Assembly (NCBI GenBank): GCA_903924465.1
Contig: CAIYBN010000137.1
Location: forward strand, 1 to 64,000
Origin: an uncultured Myxococcales bacterium
GTDB lineage: Bacteria > Myxococcota_A > UBA9042
Direction of reading: 5' to 3'
Length of the DNA: 64,000 nt
Below the pieces are notes generated by a model. The model was not told where the DNA came from. It did no database searches and worked only from the letters and a program-made list of their open reading frames with translations. Both the position numbers and the translations under genes were made by a program. Within the stretch, counting starts at the first letter, position 1, and the number at the start of each line of letters is the position of its first letter. Of the stretch, positions 34,569 through 43,264 are shown in pieces.

Positions 34569-35609
34569 ATGCGAATTCTTCTGGGTGCGATCCTGTTTCT
34601 GGCAGCCTGTAGCCAAACGACGACGGGCGACGACGCGACCTCCGCAACGGGCGACCAGGCCGATGCGCTGGACGTCCACTTTGGCGCCGATGTGCCGACG
34701 ACGGCCGATGCGACCGCAGATGCGTTGACCGACGCGGTTGCTGATGCGGCCCCGGACGCGCTGGCCGATGTCACCGACGCCGTGACCGATGTCTTGACGG
34801 ATTCCGTCGCGGACGCCGCCGGCGATGCTGCGCCGGATGCGATCGCGCCGGACGTGTCTCAAGCTGATGTGCAGCCAGACGCTGCGCCGGACGCTACGCC
34901 GGACGCAGTGCCCGACGCAACCGACGACGCGACGAGCGACGTAGCGCTGGATGCCGCGGACGACGTCACCAGCGACGTGCCCGTGGTCACCACCATGACG
35001 GGCTGTTCCGACGGCAGCCGCGAGGGTTTCGGCAACCAGCAGAACTTTCCCACCATCGCGGCTTGCGGTGGCGCGTGGGATCAGCCGGGAATCTTCAACA
35101 TGCCGGCCAAGTGCAACCGCCAGGGCGGCAACGACGGCGTGAATGCCGCGGGCACGGGCTGCACTGTGACCGACCTGTGCGCGACCGGTTGGCACGTCTG
35201 CTATGGCAAGGACGACGTTGTTTTCCGCAATCCCAATGGCTGCGCAGGCGTGATGACGGGCGCCACCCCGCCAGTCTTCTTCACGACGCAAATGTCGTCG
35301 AGCGGTTCATTCAACTGCGCCAGCGGTGCGGCGGCGACCAATGACCTGTTTGGCTGCGGCAACCTCGGCTGCGACTTTACCGGCAACACCACGTGCAAGG
35401 CACTGTGCTCGCCGCTCACCTTGTCCAGCCATGACCTGTGCAAAGGCCTACGCAACGATTTGAGCTGCGGCGACTGGTGCAACCACCTCGGCAAGTACCC
35501 CGGCGCGCCCAACAGCTGGGATTGCGGCACGGACGGCGACAAGGAAGCGCTCAACGTCGTCAAGACGCATCCGGAGCAGCAAGGCGGCGTCCTGTGCTGT
35601 CTCGACTGA
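34569..35609 (+). CDS. Lipoprotein with a long Asp/Ala tether and a Cys-rich domain
   Basis: 346 residues; GAGG 5 bases before the ATG. Short lipobox signal (MRILLGAILFLAAC, Cys 14). Residues about 18-140 are almost only Asp, Ala, Val, Thr and Pro in DAxxDAxxDV periods, the longest acidic tether in the window. The C-terminal 200 residues form a Cys-rich domain (about 16 Cys) beginning GCSDGSREGF and containing IAACGGAWDQPGIF, CATGWHVCYGKDDVV, DLFGCGNLGCDF and GGVLCCLD; similar domains occur in other myxobacterial secreted proteins but their role is unknown to me. The stop overlaps the next gene by 16 bp. Confidence 0.8.
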   Translation: MRILLGAILFLAACSQTTTGDDATSATGDQADALDVHFGADVPTTADATADALTDAVADAAPDALADVTDAVTDVLTDSVADAAGDAAPDAIAPDVSQADVQPDAAPDATPDAVPDATDDATSDVALDAADDVTSDVPVVTTMTGCSDGSREGFGNQQNFPTIAACGGAWDQPGIFNMPAKCNRQGGNDGVNAAGTGCTVTDLCATGWHVCYGKDDVVFRNPNGCAGVMTGATPPVFFTTQMSSSGSFNCASGAAATNDLFGCGNLGCDFTGNTTCKALCSPLTLSSHDLCKGLRNDLSCGDWCNHLGKYPGAPNSWDCGTDGDKEALNVVKTHPEQQGGVLCCLD

Positions 35610-37012
35610 GCGTCGTCGCACGCCTGGCGTGGCTCGTGGTGCTTGTCGCTGTGGTGTTGCGGTTCTATGGCCTTGACCGACTGCCCGGTATCAACGGCGA
35701 TGAAGCCTGGCTCGCGTTGCAAGTCCAGCACCTGCTGCGCGGCGAGCACGTGTCGCTGCGCACGCCGACCCACATGTTCATCAATCCGCTGCTGGTCGCG
35801 ACCGAAGCGGGAATCCTGAAGCTGCTGCCGCCCTCGGGGTGGACGCTGCGCCTGCCGATCGCGATCTGGGGCGTGCTGGGTCTGGGCGCCTTCGCGACGC
35901 TCGGCTGGCGGCTGTGGCGTGATCGCCTGCTCGTGGCGCTGGCGACCGCGCTGTTCGCCGCCGCGCCGATTGCCGTGGCCTATTGCCATTGCGCCTGGGA
36001 CCCCAGCTTTCTTCTCGTGGTCGCGCCGCTCGTCTGGCTGCCGGCGCTGCGTCTGGCCGATCAGCCGAGCAGCCGGCTGGATTGGACGCTGCTCGTGATC
36101 GGCGCGGTGGCTTGTCTCTGGGTGCACCTGACGTCTGTCCTGATGCTGGCGGTGCTCGCGCTGGGGCTGTGGCGGCTCAATCCACCGACGCGACGGGTGA
36201 CGTGGATCTGGCTGGGGCTCGGGCTCGCTGCCGTGGTCGCGCTCGCGTGGATCGGCGGTCTGGGCACGCAGGCGCTCTCGCTGCTGGTGGAACGTCCGCT
36301 GCGGTTTGCGACGCGGCCGGAGTCCACGATCCAACTGCTCGCGCTCCCGGGGCTGCTGGCGACCGGCGGCCGCGCTTTCGGTTTCTTTGCCGGCATGCCG
36401 GAGACCTGGCTGGTCTGGGCCGTCGCCGCGTCGGCCATGCTCGGTCTGACGGGACTGGCTTGGCGTCTGCGGCGCTCGGAACTCGCCAGTGATCGCCTGC
36501 TCGCCTGGTCCTGGCTGCTCCTGCCGCTGCCGTGGTGGGTGGCGGCGGGGCTGCTCGTGCCCCAGGCCGTTGGGCGCGAGCGTTACGTCGTCTGGCTGAT
36601 GGTGCCGATCGTGCTGCTGCTCGTGCGCGGTTTGCAGGCAGCGCCGCGGTTGCTGCTGTCCGTCGCGCTGGCCTCTGTAGTCCTGAGCGGGGTCTGGCTG
36701 TACGCGGTGGAGCAGCAACTCTGGCCGGAGACGATGCACCGCGCCTTCCGCACCGGTGCGCGGGAACCCAAGGTGGCGGTTGCGGAGCGCATTCGTGAAC
36801 TCGCGGTGCCGGGGCAGCCGTTGCGCGTGGCGGTGACGGATTGGTGGCTGGAACATCCGCTGCGGTACCTGCTGCCGTCCGACGCGCAAGTCGGCGTGGG
36901 TCTGGACCATCCGCAGTTCTCGGTCGTCTGGTCGGCATCGGCCGGCAAGACGTTTCCCGAGACCCTGTCCGATCGCCACGGGCGACCTATCTTGTCCCTG
37001 CTTCGCCCGTGA
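35594..37012 (+). CDS. ArnT/PMT-like integral membrane glycosyltransferase (GT-C fold)
   Basis: 472 residues from the GTG at 35594, overlapping the preceding lipoprotein gene by 16 bp, with AAGGCGG upstream. About 11 membrane helices. The first extracytoplasmic loop holds GINGDEAWLALQVQHLLRG, the conserved acidic motif of GT-C enzymes (GT39/GT83), followed by THMFINPLL. These enzymes move sugar from a polyprenyl phosphate donor to a lipid or protein outside the inner membrane. The overlap with a surface lipoprotein suggests that lipoprotein could be the target or part of the same pathway, which is inference. No Wzy- or ArnT-specific features let me narrow it. Confidence 0.85.
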   Translation: MLSRLSVVARLAWLVVLVAVVLRFYGLDRLPGINGDEAWLALQVQHLLRGEHVSLRTPTHMFINPLLVATEAGILKLLPPSGWTLRLPIAIWGVLGLGAFATLGWRLWRDRLLVALATALFAAAPIAVAYCHCAWDPSFLLVVAPLVWLPALRLADQPSSRLDWTLLVIGAVACLWVHLTSVLMLAVLALGLWRLNPPTRRVTWIWLGLGLAAVVALAWIGGLGTQALSLLVERPLRFATRPESTIQLLALPGLLATGGRAFGFFAGMPETWLVWAVAASAMLGLTGLAWRLRRSELASDRLLAWSWLLLPLPWWVAAGLLVPQAVGRERYVVWLMVPIVLLLVRGLQAAPRLLLSVALASVVLSGVWLYAVEQQLWPETMHRAFRTGAREPKVAVAERIRELAVPGQPLRVAVTDWWLEHPLRYLLPSDAQVGVGLDHPQFSVVWSASAGKTFPETLSDRHGRPILSLLRP

Positions 37013-37039
37013 GGCCTTGCGTTCAAGAGGAAAACCCGT

Positions 37040-37924
37040 ATGCCAACGTCACAAAGTGCCATTTTTCGCCTCGGCCTACGTGCCCACGAGCATCTCGAGT
37101 TCGATTTGCGCCCCCAAGCGACTGCGGACGCCATTCGCGCTGCGTGTGCGACGCTGGCAAACGGCTTGGGCGTTCAAGCACTCGTGGTGGGGTTCAGCGA
37201 TCGGCTGTGGCGCCTGTTGGCCCCTGGCGATCAGGTTCCCGCCCATTTGGCGGCTCTGGCGCCGATTCGCGGTTCGGCGGGCCTGATGCCCGTGCATCAG
37301 CATGATCTCTGGCTCTGGCTGCAGGACAGCGGGCCGGACTTGAATCTGGACGGCGCGCGACGCGCCATCGCGACGCTGGAACCGGTTCTGCAGCTCGTCG
37401 AGGATACGCAGGGCTACGTGTACCGCGATGGCCGCGATCTGACGGGCTTTGTCGATGGCACGGAAAATCCAGCGCCGGACGAGGCGGCAGCGGTCGCCAT
37501 CGTCGCGGACGGGCCAGGCGTCGGTGGTTCGTTTGCGCTGGTCCAGCGCTGGCGCCACGATCTGCGACACTTTGAGGTGCTGCCGGTCGTCGAGCAGGAA
37601 CGCACCTTTGGCCGGACGAAACCGGATAGCATGGAATTGCCTGATCTGCCTGCGAATTCACACGTGGCGCGCGTCGTCGTCAAGACGGCCGACGGCGAGC
37701 TCAAAATCTGGCGTCGCTCCGTGCCTTGGGGCAACGCGACGGCCAATGGCTTGCAGTTCGTGGCATTTTCCGCCGATCCGCAGCGGTTCGTGCGGATGCT
37801 GGAACGGATGTTCGGCGCGTCGCCCGACCACGCGCAGGATCGGCTGTTGGACTTTTCCAGACCGGAGACGGGCGCGCTGTACTTTGTGCCGTCGACCGAG
37901 GCGCTGGCGCTGCTGGCGACCTGA
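37040..37924 (+). CDS. Dye-decolorizing (DyP-type) heme peroxidase
   Basis: 294 residues, standard for the short bacterial DyP/YfeX group. GFVDG at 136-140 is the GxxDG motif with catalytic D139; H208 in NSHVARVVV fits the proximal heme ligand, and an Arg in IWRRSVPWGN (about 225) fits the distal pair. The C-terminal PSPDHAQDRLLDF-like and GALYFVPS segments are also typical. It lacks a Tat signal and stays cytoplasmic. DyP enzymes are often cargo of encapsulin shells, but no encapsulin gene or targeting tail is seen here. AGAGG lies upstream of the ATG. Ends 8 bp from the convergent patatin gene. Confidence 0.93.
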   Translation: MPTSQSAIFRLGLRAHEHLEFDLRPQATADAIRAACATLANGLGVQALVVGFSDRLWRLLAPGDQVPAHLAALAPIRGSAGLMPVHQHDLWLWLQDSGPDLNLDGARRAIATLEPVLQLVEDTQGYVYRDGRDLTGFVDGTENPAPDEAAAVAIVADGPGVGGSFALVQRWRHDLRHFEVLPVVEQERTFGRTKPDSMELPDLPANSHVARVVVKTADGELKIWRRSVPWGNATANGLQFVAFSADPQRFVRMLERMFGASPDHAQDRLLDFSRPETGALYFVPSTEALALLAT

Positions 37925-37932
37925 ACGCGACG

Positions 37933-39087
37933 CTATTCCGCCAGATTGCGGCCATCCAATTCGGGGCCACGCTCCAGCCAGGCTTTGGCCGCCACGCGAC
38001 CTTCCTCGTACATCGCCAGCATCGCGGTCCGCTCGAAGAACAGGTACGAACCGGCGTCGAAATGTCCGGAAGGCTGCGGCCGAATGGCGCGGAACAGGTC
38101 GACCTGCCGCAAGTCCGGGTCGCCGTGCTGCGCCGCGATGGCGTTGCGGTCGAGCAGCAGCTTGCGGTCCGTGTTGTAGGCGTTTTCCAAGAACGTGTCC
38201 GCCAAGCGCTCAATCGCGTTGCCAAATGTCCGCATCGGCGGCGCATCCTGATTCGGGCCGACCGTCACCAGCACGGGCACAATGCGGTGCGCGCCCAGCG
38301 CGACGGCCGGCGCCATCGGCGAATTGACCAACACGCCGCCGTCCCACAGGTCCAGCCCGTCCACGCGTACCGGGTTGAACAGGACGGGAATCGAGGCACT
38401 CGCCAGGATCATGTCCAGCGTGATGGTCGGGCGGTGCAGGTAGTGCTTGCTCGCCGCGGGCAGCTTCTCGGGCAAGTGGTTGACGATGCGAATCACGCGG
38501 CCGGTCTGCGCGTCCACCGTGTTGATCGCCAGTTTGACCTTGGTGGATCGCAGTTCACTGGCACCGATGGCTTTGGCGAGGCGCTCGCGCACGGGCTCCG
38601 TGGAGAACAGGTACGTCGATTGGATGCCGGACATCAGGCTGGACAGGCTGTCGAAGCGCGCGGTCATCAGGAACTCGACCAGCATCGCGAGCCGGCCGCT
38701 GTCGCGGTACCAGCGGTGCTTGCGTAAAAGCCCGCTGAAGATCCGCCACTCGCGTTCGCGCCGAGTCAGGCTGCGCAGCGGTTCTTCCCGCATCAGCCGC
38801 TGCAACTCATGCCCCAGCGATTGAAAGAACGATTCGTTGGCGATGACCGGCGGGTTGTCAGCCAGATCCAGCCAAAACGCCAGCAGATCGTCCGGTTCCA
38901 AACCGGCGGCAATCAGCGCACCGTTCAAAGCACCGGCCGACGTGCCGCTCAAGACATCCGGCGCACTGCGAAACCCGTCCGGATGCTCGCGCAGCGTCTT
39001 CCACACGCCCACTTGGAAAGCGCCGCGCGCGCCACCACCCGAGAGGACAAGACCAAGCGGACGCTGTGGGTCGGGGCGAAGCGGCAT
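37933..39087 (-). CDS. Patatin-like phospholipase (RssA/NTE type)
   Basis: 384 residues from the ATG at 39087, which follows GAGGA closely. Glycine-rich oxyanion loop GLVLSGGGARGAFQVGVW (about 12-29), nucleophile GTSAG (48-52, Ser50) and catalytic DGG in LDLWDGGVLVNSPM make up the patatin Ser-Asp dyad. No signal peptide or membrane anchor, so it acts in the cytosol or at the inner face of the membrane, hydrolysing phospholipid acyl esters. The C-terminal 150 residues are less conserved. It is divergent from the small gene before moaA. Confidence 0.92.
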   Translation of the reverse strand: MPLRPDPQRPLGLVLSGGGARGAFQVGVWKTLREHPDGFRSAPDVLSGTSAGALNGALIAAGLEPDDLLAFWLDLADNPPVIANESFFQSLGHELQRLMREEPLRSLTRREREWRIFSGLLRKHRWYRDSGRLAMLVEFLMTARFDSLSSLMSGIQSTYLFSTEPVRERLAKAIGASELRSTKVKLAINTVDAQTGRVIRIVNHLPEKLPAASKHYLHRPTITLDMILASASIPVLFNPVRVDGLDLWDGGVLVNSPMAPAVALGAHRIVPVLVTVGPNQDAPPMRTFGNAIERLADTFLENAYNTDRKLLLDRNAIAAQHGDPDLRQVDLFRAIRPQPSGHFDAGSYLFFERTAMLAMYEEGRVAAKAWLERGPELDGRNLAE

Positions 39088-39255
39088 GGGATCCTCATTG
39101 CTGCGGGAATGGGCCCGCGCGGACACTGTAGCAGGACGGTGTGGACGGGCAAAAAATGCCCGCAGTTGCGTTCTGTGCCTGAGTTTGCCTTGACTCGTTT
39201 CCGCTCAAGCGCGATCCTGTTGGCCGACCTGCAAGGTCCCATGCGCGGAGCACTG

Positions 39256-39504
39256 ATGTATACCGTGACCCTGAAATCCTTCCCGCACGCCAGCCTCCAT
39301 CGCTTGGAGCGCGTCGTGCAAAAACACTCGGGCGGTAAGTTGGAGTATCCGGAGCGCAACGCGCTGCTCGCCAAGGTCGAAGCCGGCCAGCCGCAAGTGG
39401 TCGCGCGCTATGTCGAGGAACACGTCGCGGAGAACGTCGTGCTGGAATACAAGCAGCACGGCGCAATCGCGGTCCTGGCAGAAGAAGGCGCAGCCGCGGC
39501 ATGA
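39256..39504 (+). CDS. Small conserved-looking protein coupled to moaA
   Basis: 82 residues from the ATG at 39256 (GGAG 6 bases upstream; an in-frame ATG at 39241 is less likely). Sequence MYTVTLKSFPHASLHRLERVV, later NALLAKVEAGQPQVVARYVEEHV. A beta strand, then helix, helix, strand pattern with KS at the first strand recalls the small ClpS/L7-L12 C-terminal fold, but no signature motif proves it. Its stop overlaps the moaA start in ATGA, so the two are translated together. It carries no Cys. Function unknown. Confidence 0.7.
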   Translation: MYTVTLKSFPHASLHRLERVVQKHSGGKLEYPERNALLAKVEAGQPQVVARYVEEHVAENVVLEYKQHGAIAVLAEEGAAAA

Positions 39505-40586
39505 GCCTGCCCAGTCGCTGCGCAGAGTGGCCGACCAGCCGCTTGGCGATTGGCGGCGCCGCGCGCGCGGAGCTTCCCCGCAATCCGTTCGAACTGGTCG
39601 ACCTGCAGCGGCGTCGCGTCGCGTACCTCCGCCTGTCGGTCACCGATCGCTGCAACTACCGCTGTAGCTACTGCATGCCGGCGCAAGGCGTCGACGTCGT
39701 GCCGCGCGCGGAACTCTTGAATTTCGAAGAGATGACCAAGCTGGTCCGCGTTTTTGTGCAGCTCGGCGTGCGGCGGGTGCGGCTGACCGGCGGTGAACCG
39801 CTGGTGCGTCGCGGCGTGGTCGATCTGGTGCAGCAACTGGCGGCGATTCCGGGACTGGATGACTTGGCGATGACGACCAACGGCCACCTGCTGGCTGAAC
39901 TGGCGGAGCCGTTGCGCAAGGCGGGTCTGCAGCGCCTGAATATCAGCATCGATACGTTGGATCCGCAGAAGTTCGCGGAGGTGAGCCGCGGCGGCGCGCT
40001 GCCTCCGGTGCTGGACGGCATTGCCGCGGCGCAACGCGCGGGGTTCGCCTCCATCAAGCTGAACGCGGTGACGCTGCGGGGCCTGAACGACGATGCGCTG
40101 CTGCCGCTGTGCGATTTCGCCGCGCGGGAGAAGCTGGTGCTGCGGCTGATTGAGTACATGCCGATTGGTGTGGACGCGCACTGGGGGCCAGAGACGTGGA
40201 TGCCGGTGGCGCAGGCGCGGGCGCGCGTCTCGGCGGCGTACGCGCTGGAACCAGATGATTCGGGCGAGATTCCCGGCGGAGGACCGGCACGGTACTGGCG
40301 AGGCCGCCATCTGCAGACGGGGCAGGAATTGCGCGTGGGCTTCATTGCCGCCGTCAGCGAGAAGTTCTGCGAGACTTGCAACCGCGTGCGGCTGAGCGCG
40401 ACGGGCACGTTGCGCGAGTGTCTGTCGACCCGTGGCGTCCTGAGCTTGCGGGACTTGCTGCGGGCCGGGGCGACAGAAGTGGAGCTGACCGCGGCGATCC
40501 GCGACGCGCTGGCGGGCAAGGTCGACGGCCACCACTACGACGCGGCCGAGCCGACGCTGGAATCGATGAGCGCGATCGGCGGGTAG
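39501..40586 (+). CDS. moaA: GTP 3',8-cyclase MoaA (molybdenum cofactor step 1)
   Basis: 361 residues. N-terminal radical SAM cluster C51-x3-C55-x2-C58 in DRCNYRCSYCMP, GGEPLVRRG, and a C-terminal second [4Fe-4S] site (CETCNRVRLSATGTLREC). The protein ends in SMSAIGG; the Gly-Gly tail is needed in MoaA for GTP cyclisation with MoaC. Length and motifs are standard. MoaC is not in the window. A molybdenum cofactor user, the sulfite oxidase-like protein, is at 23518. The stop is 3 bp from that of the convergent rhomboid gene. Confidence 0.96.
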   Translation: MSLPSRCAEWPTSRLAIGGAARAELPRNPFELVDLQRRRVAYLRLSVTDRCNYRCSYCMPAQGVDVVPRAELLNFEEMTKLVRVFVQLGVRRVRLTGGEPLVRRGVVDLVQQLAAIPGLDDLAMTTNGHLLAELAEPLRKAGLQRLNISIDTLDPQKFAEVSRGGALPPVLDGIAAAQRAGFASIKLNAVTLRGLNDDALLPLCDFAAREKLVLRLIEYMPIGVDAHWGPETWMPVAQARARVSAAYALEPDDSGEIPGGGPARYWRGRHLQTGQELRVGFIAAVSEKFCETCNRVRLSATGTLRECLSTRGVLSLRDLLRAGATEVELTAAIRDALAGKVDGHHYDAAEPTLESMSAIGG

Positions 40587-40589
40587 CCG

Positions 40590-41819
40590 TCACGGGGTCA
40601 GCGTCATCTGCACCGCACCGTAGGCCAGTCCGAGCAGCCCAAACAGCGCGCCGAAGGTGAGAGCAAGCCGCTGACGCGACGGCTGCGGGGCCGGCGGCAA
40701 GTCGCGCGACAGGGCCACGCCGGCGATGAGCCCGGCAACCAGGCCGCCAATATGCGCGCCATTGTCGACGACCTTCAGGCTGAAACCAAAGGCCAGATTG
40801 ACCACGGTGAACATCGCGGCGCTGCGCAACAAGCTGCGATAGACCTGCAACGGCACGGACTTGCGACGCGACAGCGCGAAGCCGAGCATGCCGCCCATCA
40901 CGCCGAAGACCGCGCCCGACGCGCCGACGGAGTAGTTGTGGTTGGCGCTCAGCGTCCAGGCGAGCGACAGGAGAGAACCGCCGATCGCGCTGGTCAGGTA
41001 GACGCCGACATAAGCGGTGGAGCCGAAGAGGCGTTCGGCCATGTCGCCAATCGACTTCAGCACGTACAAATTCATGCCGATATGCAGCAGATTGGCGTGC
41101 AGGAACGTGCATGCCAGCAGCCGCCACGCTTGGCCTTGGTGGACCGTCAAGTCAACCGAATTGGCGCCGAGCCTGCTCAGCGTCTCGTTGTCGAAACCTT
41201 GCAGCAACGCTGCCAGAGGGCCGACGCCGTTGCCGAACGCCAGAACGACAGACAGCGTGAAAACTGCGATGTTGGCGCGCAGGATCCAGGTCGTCGCCGG
41301 CGTACCCGGTGAGGCGCGGCGGAGACGCTCAAAGAACACCTCCGGATTGCGTGGATCGCCCAGCCCTGCCAGATGTTCCAGCGGATTGGTCCCGGCGAGC
41401 GCCTGATCAGCGGTCGCCGAAAAAATCACCTGCAACACCGGCGCGAGTCGCGACCCGTAGCAGTGCTGGTCCAGCGCCGAGATGCCGACCAGTTCGACAC
41501 CGTGAGCCGCTGCCAGCGTCTGCAGCGTCGCCGGCCGGATCGTCGGCACGTCCATCGCCACCACGACGACGCGCGGTGTGAGCGGACCGTGCTGCACCTG
41601 ATCCAGCCAAGCTTCGAGTTGCTCCGGCGTTGGCGCCAGCCACGGCAGGACGACCCACACGCCCGAGGGCAGGTCCGGCTGAACGGGCATGTCCAGTGCG
41701 ACGGCGGCGCGCTTCCAGTTCTCCTCCGTGGCGCGGCTGACGTACCGCGCACCCTGGGCAAGCAGGAACTGCTGGACGCGGGCGGAGACGTCTTCCGGAT
41801 TGGCGTGGGGATGCGGCAT
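40590..41819 (-). CDS. Rhomboid-family intramembrane serine protease with soluble N-terminal domain
   Basis: 409 residues from the ATG at 41819; no clear SD. Residues 1-175 are soluble, with a mixed alpha/beta domain (VWVVLPWLAPTPEQLEAWLDQ, RVVVVAMDVPTIRP). Six membrane helices follow. Catalytic Ser301 in GASGAVFG and His356 in NNGAHIGGLVAG form the rhomboid dyad, and HANLLHIGMN (241-250) is the conserved loop/helix. Rhomboids cut single-span membrane proteins within the membrane. Substrate unknown. Such a long N-terminal cytosolic extension is unusual for bacterial rhomboids. Confidence 0.9.
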   Translation of the reverse strand: MPHPHANPEDVSARVQQFLLAQGARYVSRATEENWKRAAVALDMPVQPDLPSGVWVVLPWLAPTPEQLEAWLDQVQHGPLTPRVVVVAMDVPTIRPATLQTLAAAHGVELVGISALDQHCYGSRLAPVLQVIFSATADQALAGTNPLEHLAGLGDPRNPEVFFERLRRASPGTPATTWILRANIAVFTLSVVLAFGNGVGPLAALLQGFDNETLSRLGANSVDLTVHQGQAWRLLACTFLHANLLHIGMNLYVLKSIGDMAERLFGSTAYVGVYLTSAIGGSLLSLAWTLSANHNYSVGASGAVFGVMGGMLGFALSRRKSVPLQVYRSLLRSAAMFTVVNLAFGFSLKVVDNGAHIGGLVAGLIAGVALSRDLPPAPQPSRQRLALTFGALFGLLGLAYGAVQMTLTP

Positions 41820-41931
41820 CAGGAATCCGAGACTACACGACGCGGACGGCGGCGCAAGGCCGAGGCAAACCGCCGACTGCGGTTGCTGGCTACAACCCTG
41901 CATTGGGTTTACAATTCCCGGACGACATCTT

Positions 41932-41937
41932 GGAGGT
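41932..41937 (+). promoter_or_regulatory. Ribosome binding site of the small lipoprotein gene
   Basis: GGAGGT 5 bases before the ATG at 41943. It decides the start within a longer open frame that runs in from 41373 across the antisense of the rhomboid gene. Confidence 0.7.
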
Positions 41938-41942
41938 GCCTC

Positions 41943-42395
41943 ATGTGCAAACTCGTTTCGTTGTTGAGCCTGCTGCTGATGGCTTGCAGCGCGCCGCCGG
42001 TCCAGGAAGAGCGTTACGTCCCACGCGGTCCGGATGCGCCGCGACCGCAGAAAGAGACCAACTATTTTGAAGAATTCCGCGGCGATCACCACCCGACGGG
42101 CACGGTCTTCCGGCTGCAGGGCAAACCGGTCGCGATCGATGGGCCGAACGTGATTGTTTCGCTCATCAAGTCCGACTGGTCGACGATGCAGACGCCTGGC
42201 GGCAAGGAACACCGCGAAGCTACTGCGCAATTCCTGGTGCAGCAGGGCGCGGAAAGCCACAACATTTCCGTCAATCAGGGCGACGATGCCGTGGCGTTCA
42301 ACGTGCGCATCACGGTCAAGGCGGCGGGCGAGGATTACAACAAGGCGCGGCTGGATTATCTGCCGTGGGTCGATTGTCAGGTCGACGCACTGTAA
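41943..42395 (+). CDS. Small lipoprotein, unknown
   Basis: 150 residues. GGAGGT at 41932-41937 lies 5 bases before the ATG. Signal peptide MCKLVSLLSLLLMAC, lipid Cys 15. The mature part starts with a proline- and charge-rich stretch and has one beta-type domain (GTVFRLQGKPVAIDGPNVIVSLIKS broken across strands; VAFNVRITVKAAGEDY). It ends DCQVDAL with a single late Cys. No family recognised. It is divergent from the rhomboid gene and ends 6 bp from the stop of the convergent gene at 42402. Confidence 0.8.
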   Translation: MCKLVSLLSLLLMACSAPPVQEERYVPRGPDAPRPQKETNYFEEFRGDHHPTGTVFRLQGKPVAIDGPNVIVSLIKSDWSTMQTPGGKEHREATAQFLVQQGAESHNISVNQGDDAVAFNVRITVKAAGEDYNKARLDYLPWVDCQVDAL

Positions 42396-42401
42396 CCCCT
42401 G

Positions 42402-43133
42402 TCACTTCGTCAACTCCCGCATGATCGCCAGCACATCATCGACTGAATCCCCCGCGTTCTCCCCCGGCTGCTGGCCCACACGTGTCCGCGGCATCGGCAT
42501 TGGCTCCGGCCCCCACCAGGCGTCGGGCAGATCATGCGGGTGCGTCCCTTCGGCCATGAATTCGTGACTGCGGCCATCATGGCCCGACGTCGCCTCCGGA
42601 CCCAGGCGCAGCTCCCAGGGATCTTCCACGAGGAGGCGCAGCAGACTCCCGCGCACACGGCCCATCAGCCGCACCGACCACACTTCCGCCATCTGCGGTT
42701 TCGGCGCACGCGCCGCGCGCACCTCGTCCAGCTCAACGCCCAGATGTCCGCCGATCCCGCGCTGGCGCTCCAACGGCAGCGGATCGCTCAGTTCCACGCT
42801 GCGTTCCGCGCGACCGATGTTGCGCAGGCTGAACTGAGGCATATGTTCGTGCGCAATCGCTTCCAGCACGTCGCTGGGAATTTCCTGGTCCGATCTGACG
42901 CGAAAGCCGCGGGCGTACGTCTCCTTGAACGTGCTGTGGGTCGCCAGCCAAGTGGTCAGTCGGTCGGTCTGGAACTCGTGGGCGGTGAACACGCAGAACC
43001 GATCGACGCGGCGCCTGGCGGTGTCCAATGGCAGGCGCTCGCGCGAGAACAGCTGCTTGCTCCGAATCGACCGCGCCAGAGGCCACGCCGATGACTGCCG
43101 CAACAGATCGCGACCGCGGGCTTCCGCCATCAT
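42402..43133 (-). CDS. Hypothetical protein downstream of the FHA gene
   Basis: 243 residues from the ATG at 43133, which shares one base with the stop of the tiny gene upstream (TGATG). Cytoplasmic, no Cys cluster or membrane helix. The middle contains DRFCVFTAHEFQTDRLTTWLA and two strand-rich pieces with WSVRLMGRVRGSLLRLLVEDPWELRL; the C-terminal 60 residues are His/Pro/Gly-rich and probably disordered. I recognise no family. Being last in the FHA operon, it may take part in the same signalling or envelope function. Confidence 0.65.
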   Translation of the reverse strand: MMAEARGRDLLRQSSAWPLARSIRSKQLFSRERLPLDTARRRVDRFCVFTAHEFQTDRLTTWLATHSTFKETYARGFRVRSDQEIPSDVLEAIAHEHMPQFSLRNIGRAERSVELSDPLPLERQRGIGGHLGVELDEVRAARAPKPQMAEVWSVRLMGRVRGSLLRLLVEDPWELRLGPEATSGHDGRSHEFMAEGTHPHDLPDAWWGPEPMPMPRTRVGQQPGENAGDSVDDVLAIMRELTK

Positions 43134-43264
43134 CAACCCTCGCTGTCGCCTTGGCTGACTTTCGCCGTGGCATCGGGGGCCCGCCGGAAAACGCTCGTGT
43201 GCCGTCGCACTTGGACGATGCCCGGCGCCGTGTCAGCGAATTCCAGAATCCCGGACTTGCTCAT
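43133..43264 (-). CDS. Possible 43-residue small protein between FHA and hypothetical genes
   Basis: An ATG at 43264 overlaps the FHA gene stop (ATGA) and the reading frame ends in a TGA that shares its A with the next gene's ATG (TGATG). The 43 residues begin MSKSGILEFADTAPGIVQVRR and end SQGDSEG; no Cys, no membrane helix. No SD is visible, so translation would rely on coupling to the long FHA gene. The exact fit into the gap with overlaps at both ends is the only evidence; the sequence cannot otherwise be recognised. Confidence 0.45.
   Translation of the reverse strand: MSKSGILEFADTAPGIVQVRRHTSVFRRAPDATAKVSQGDSEG

Noticed and set aside
41883..41915. TTGCTG and TACAAT as a promoter for the small lipoprotein gene
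   Set aside because: The spacer would be 21 bp, too long for a sigma-70 promoter. A single TACAAT match is not enough.
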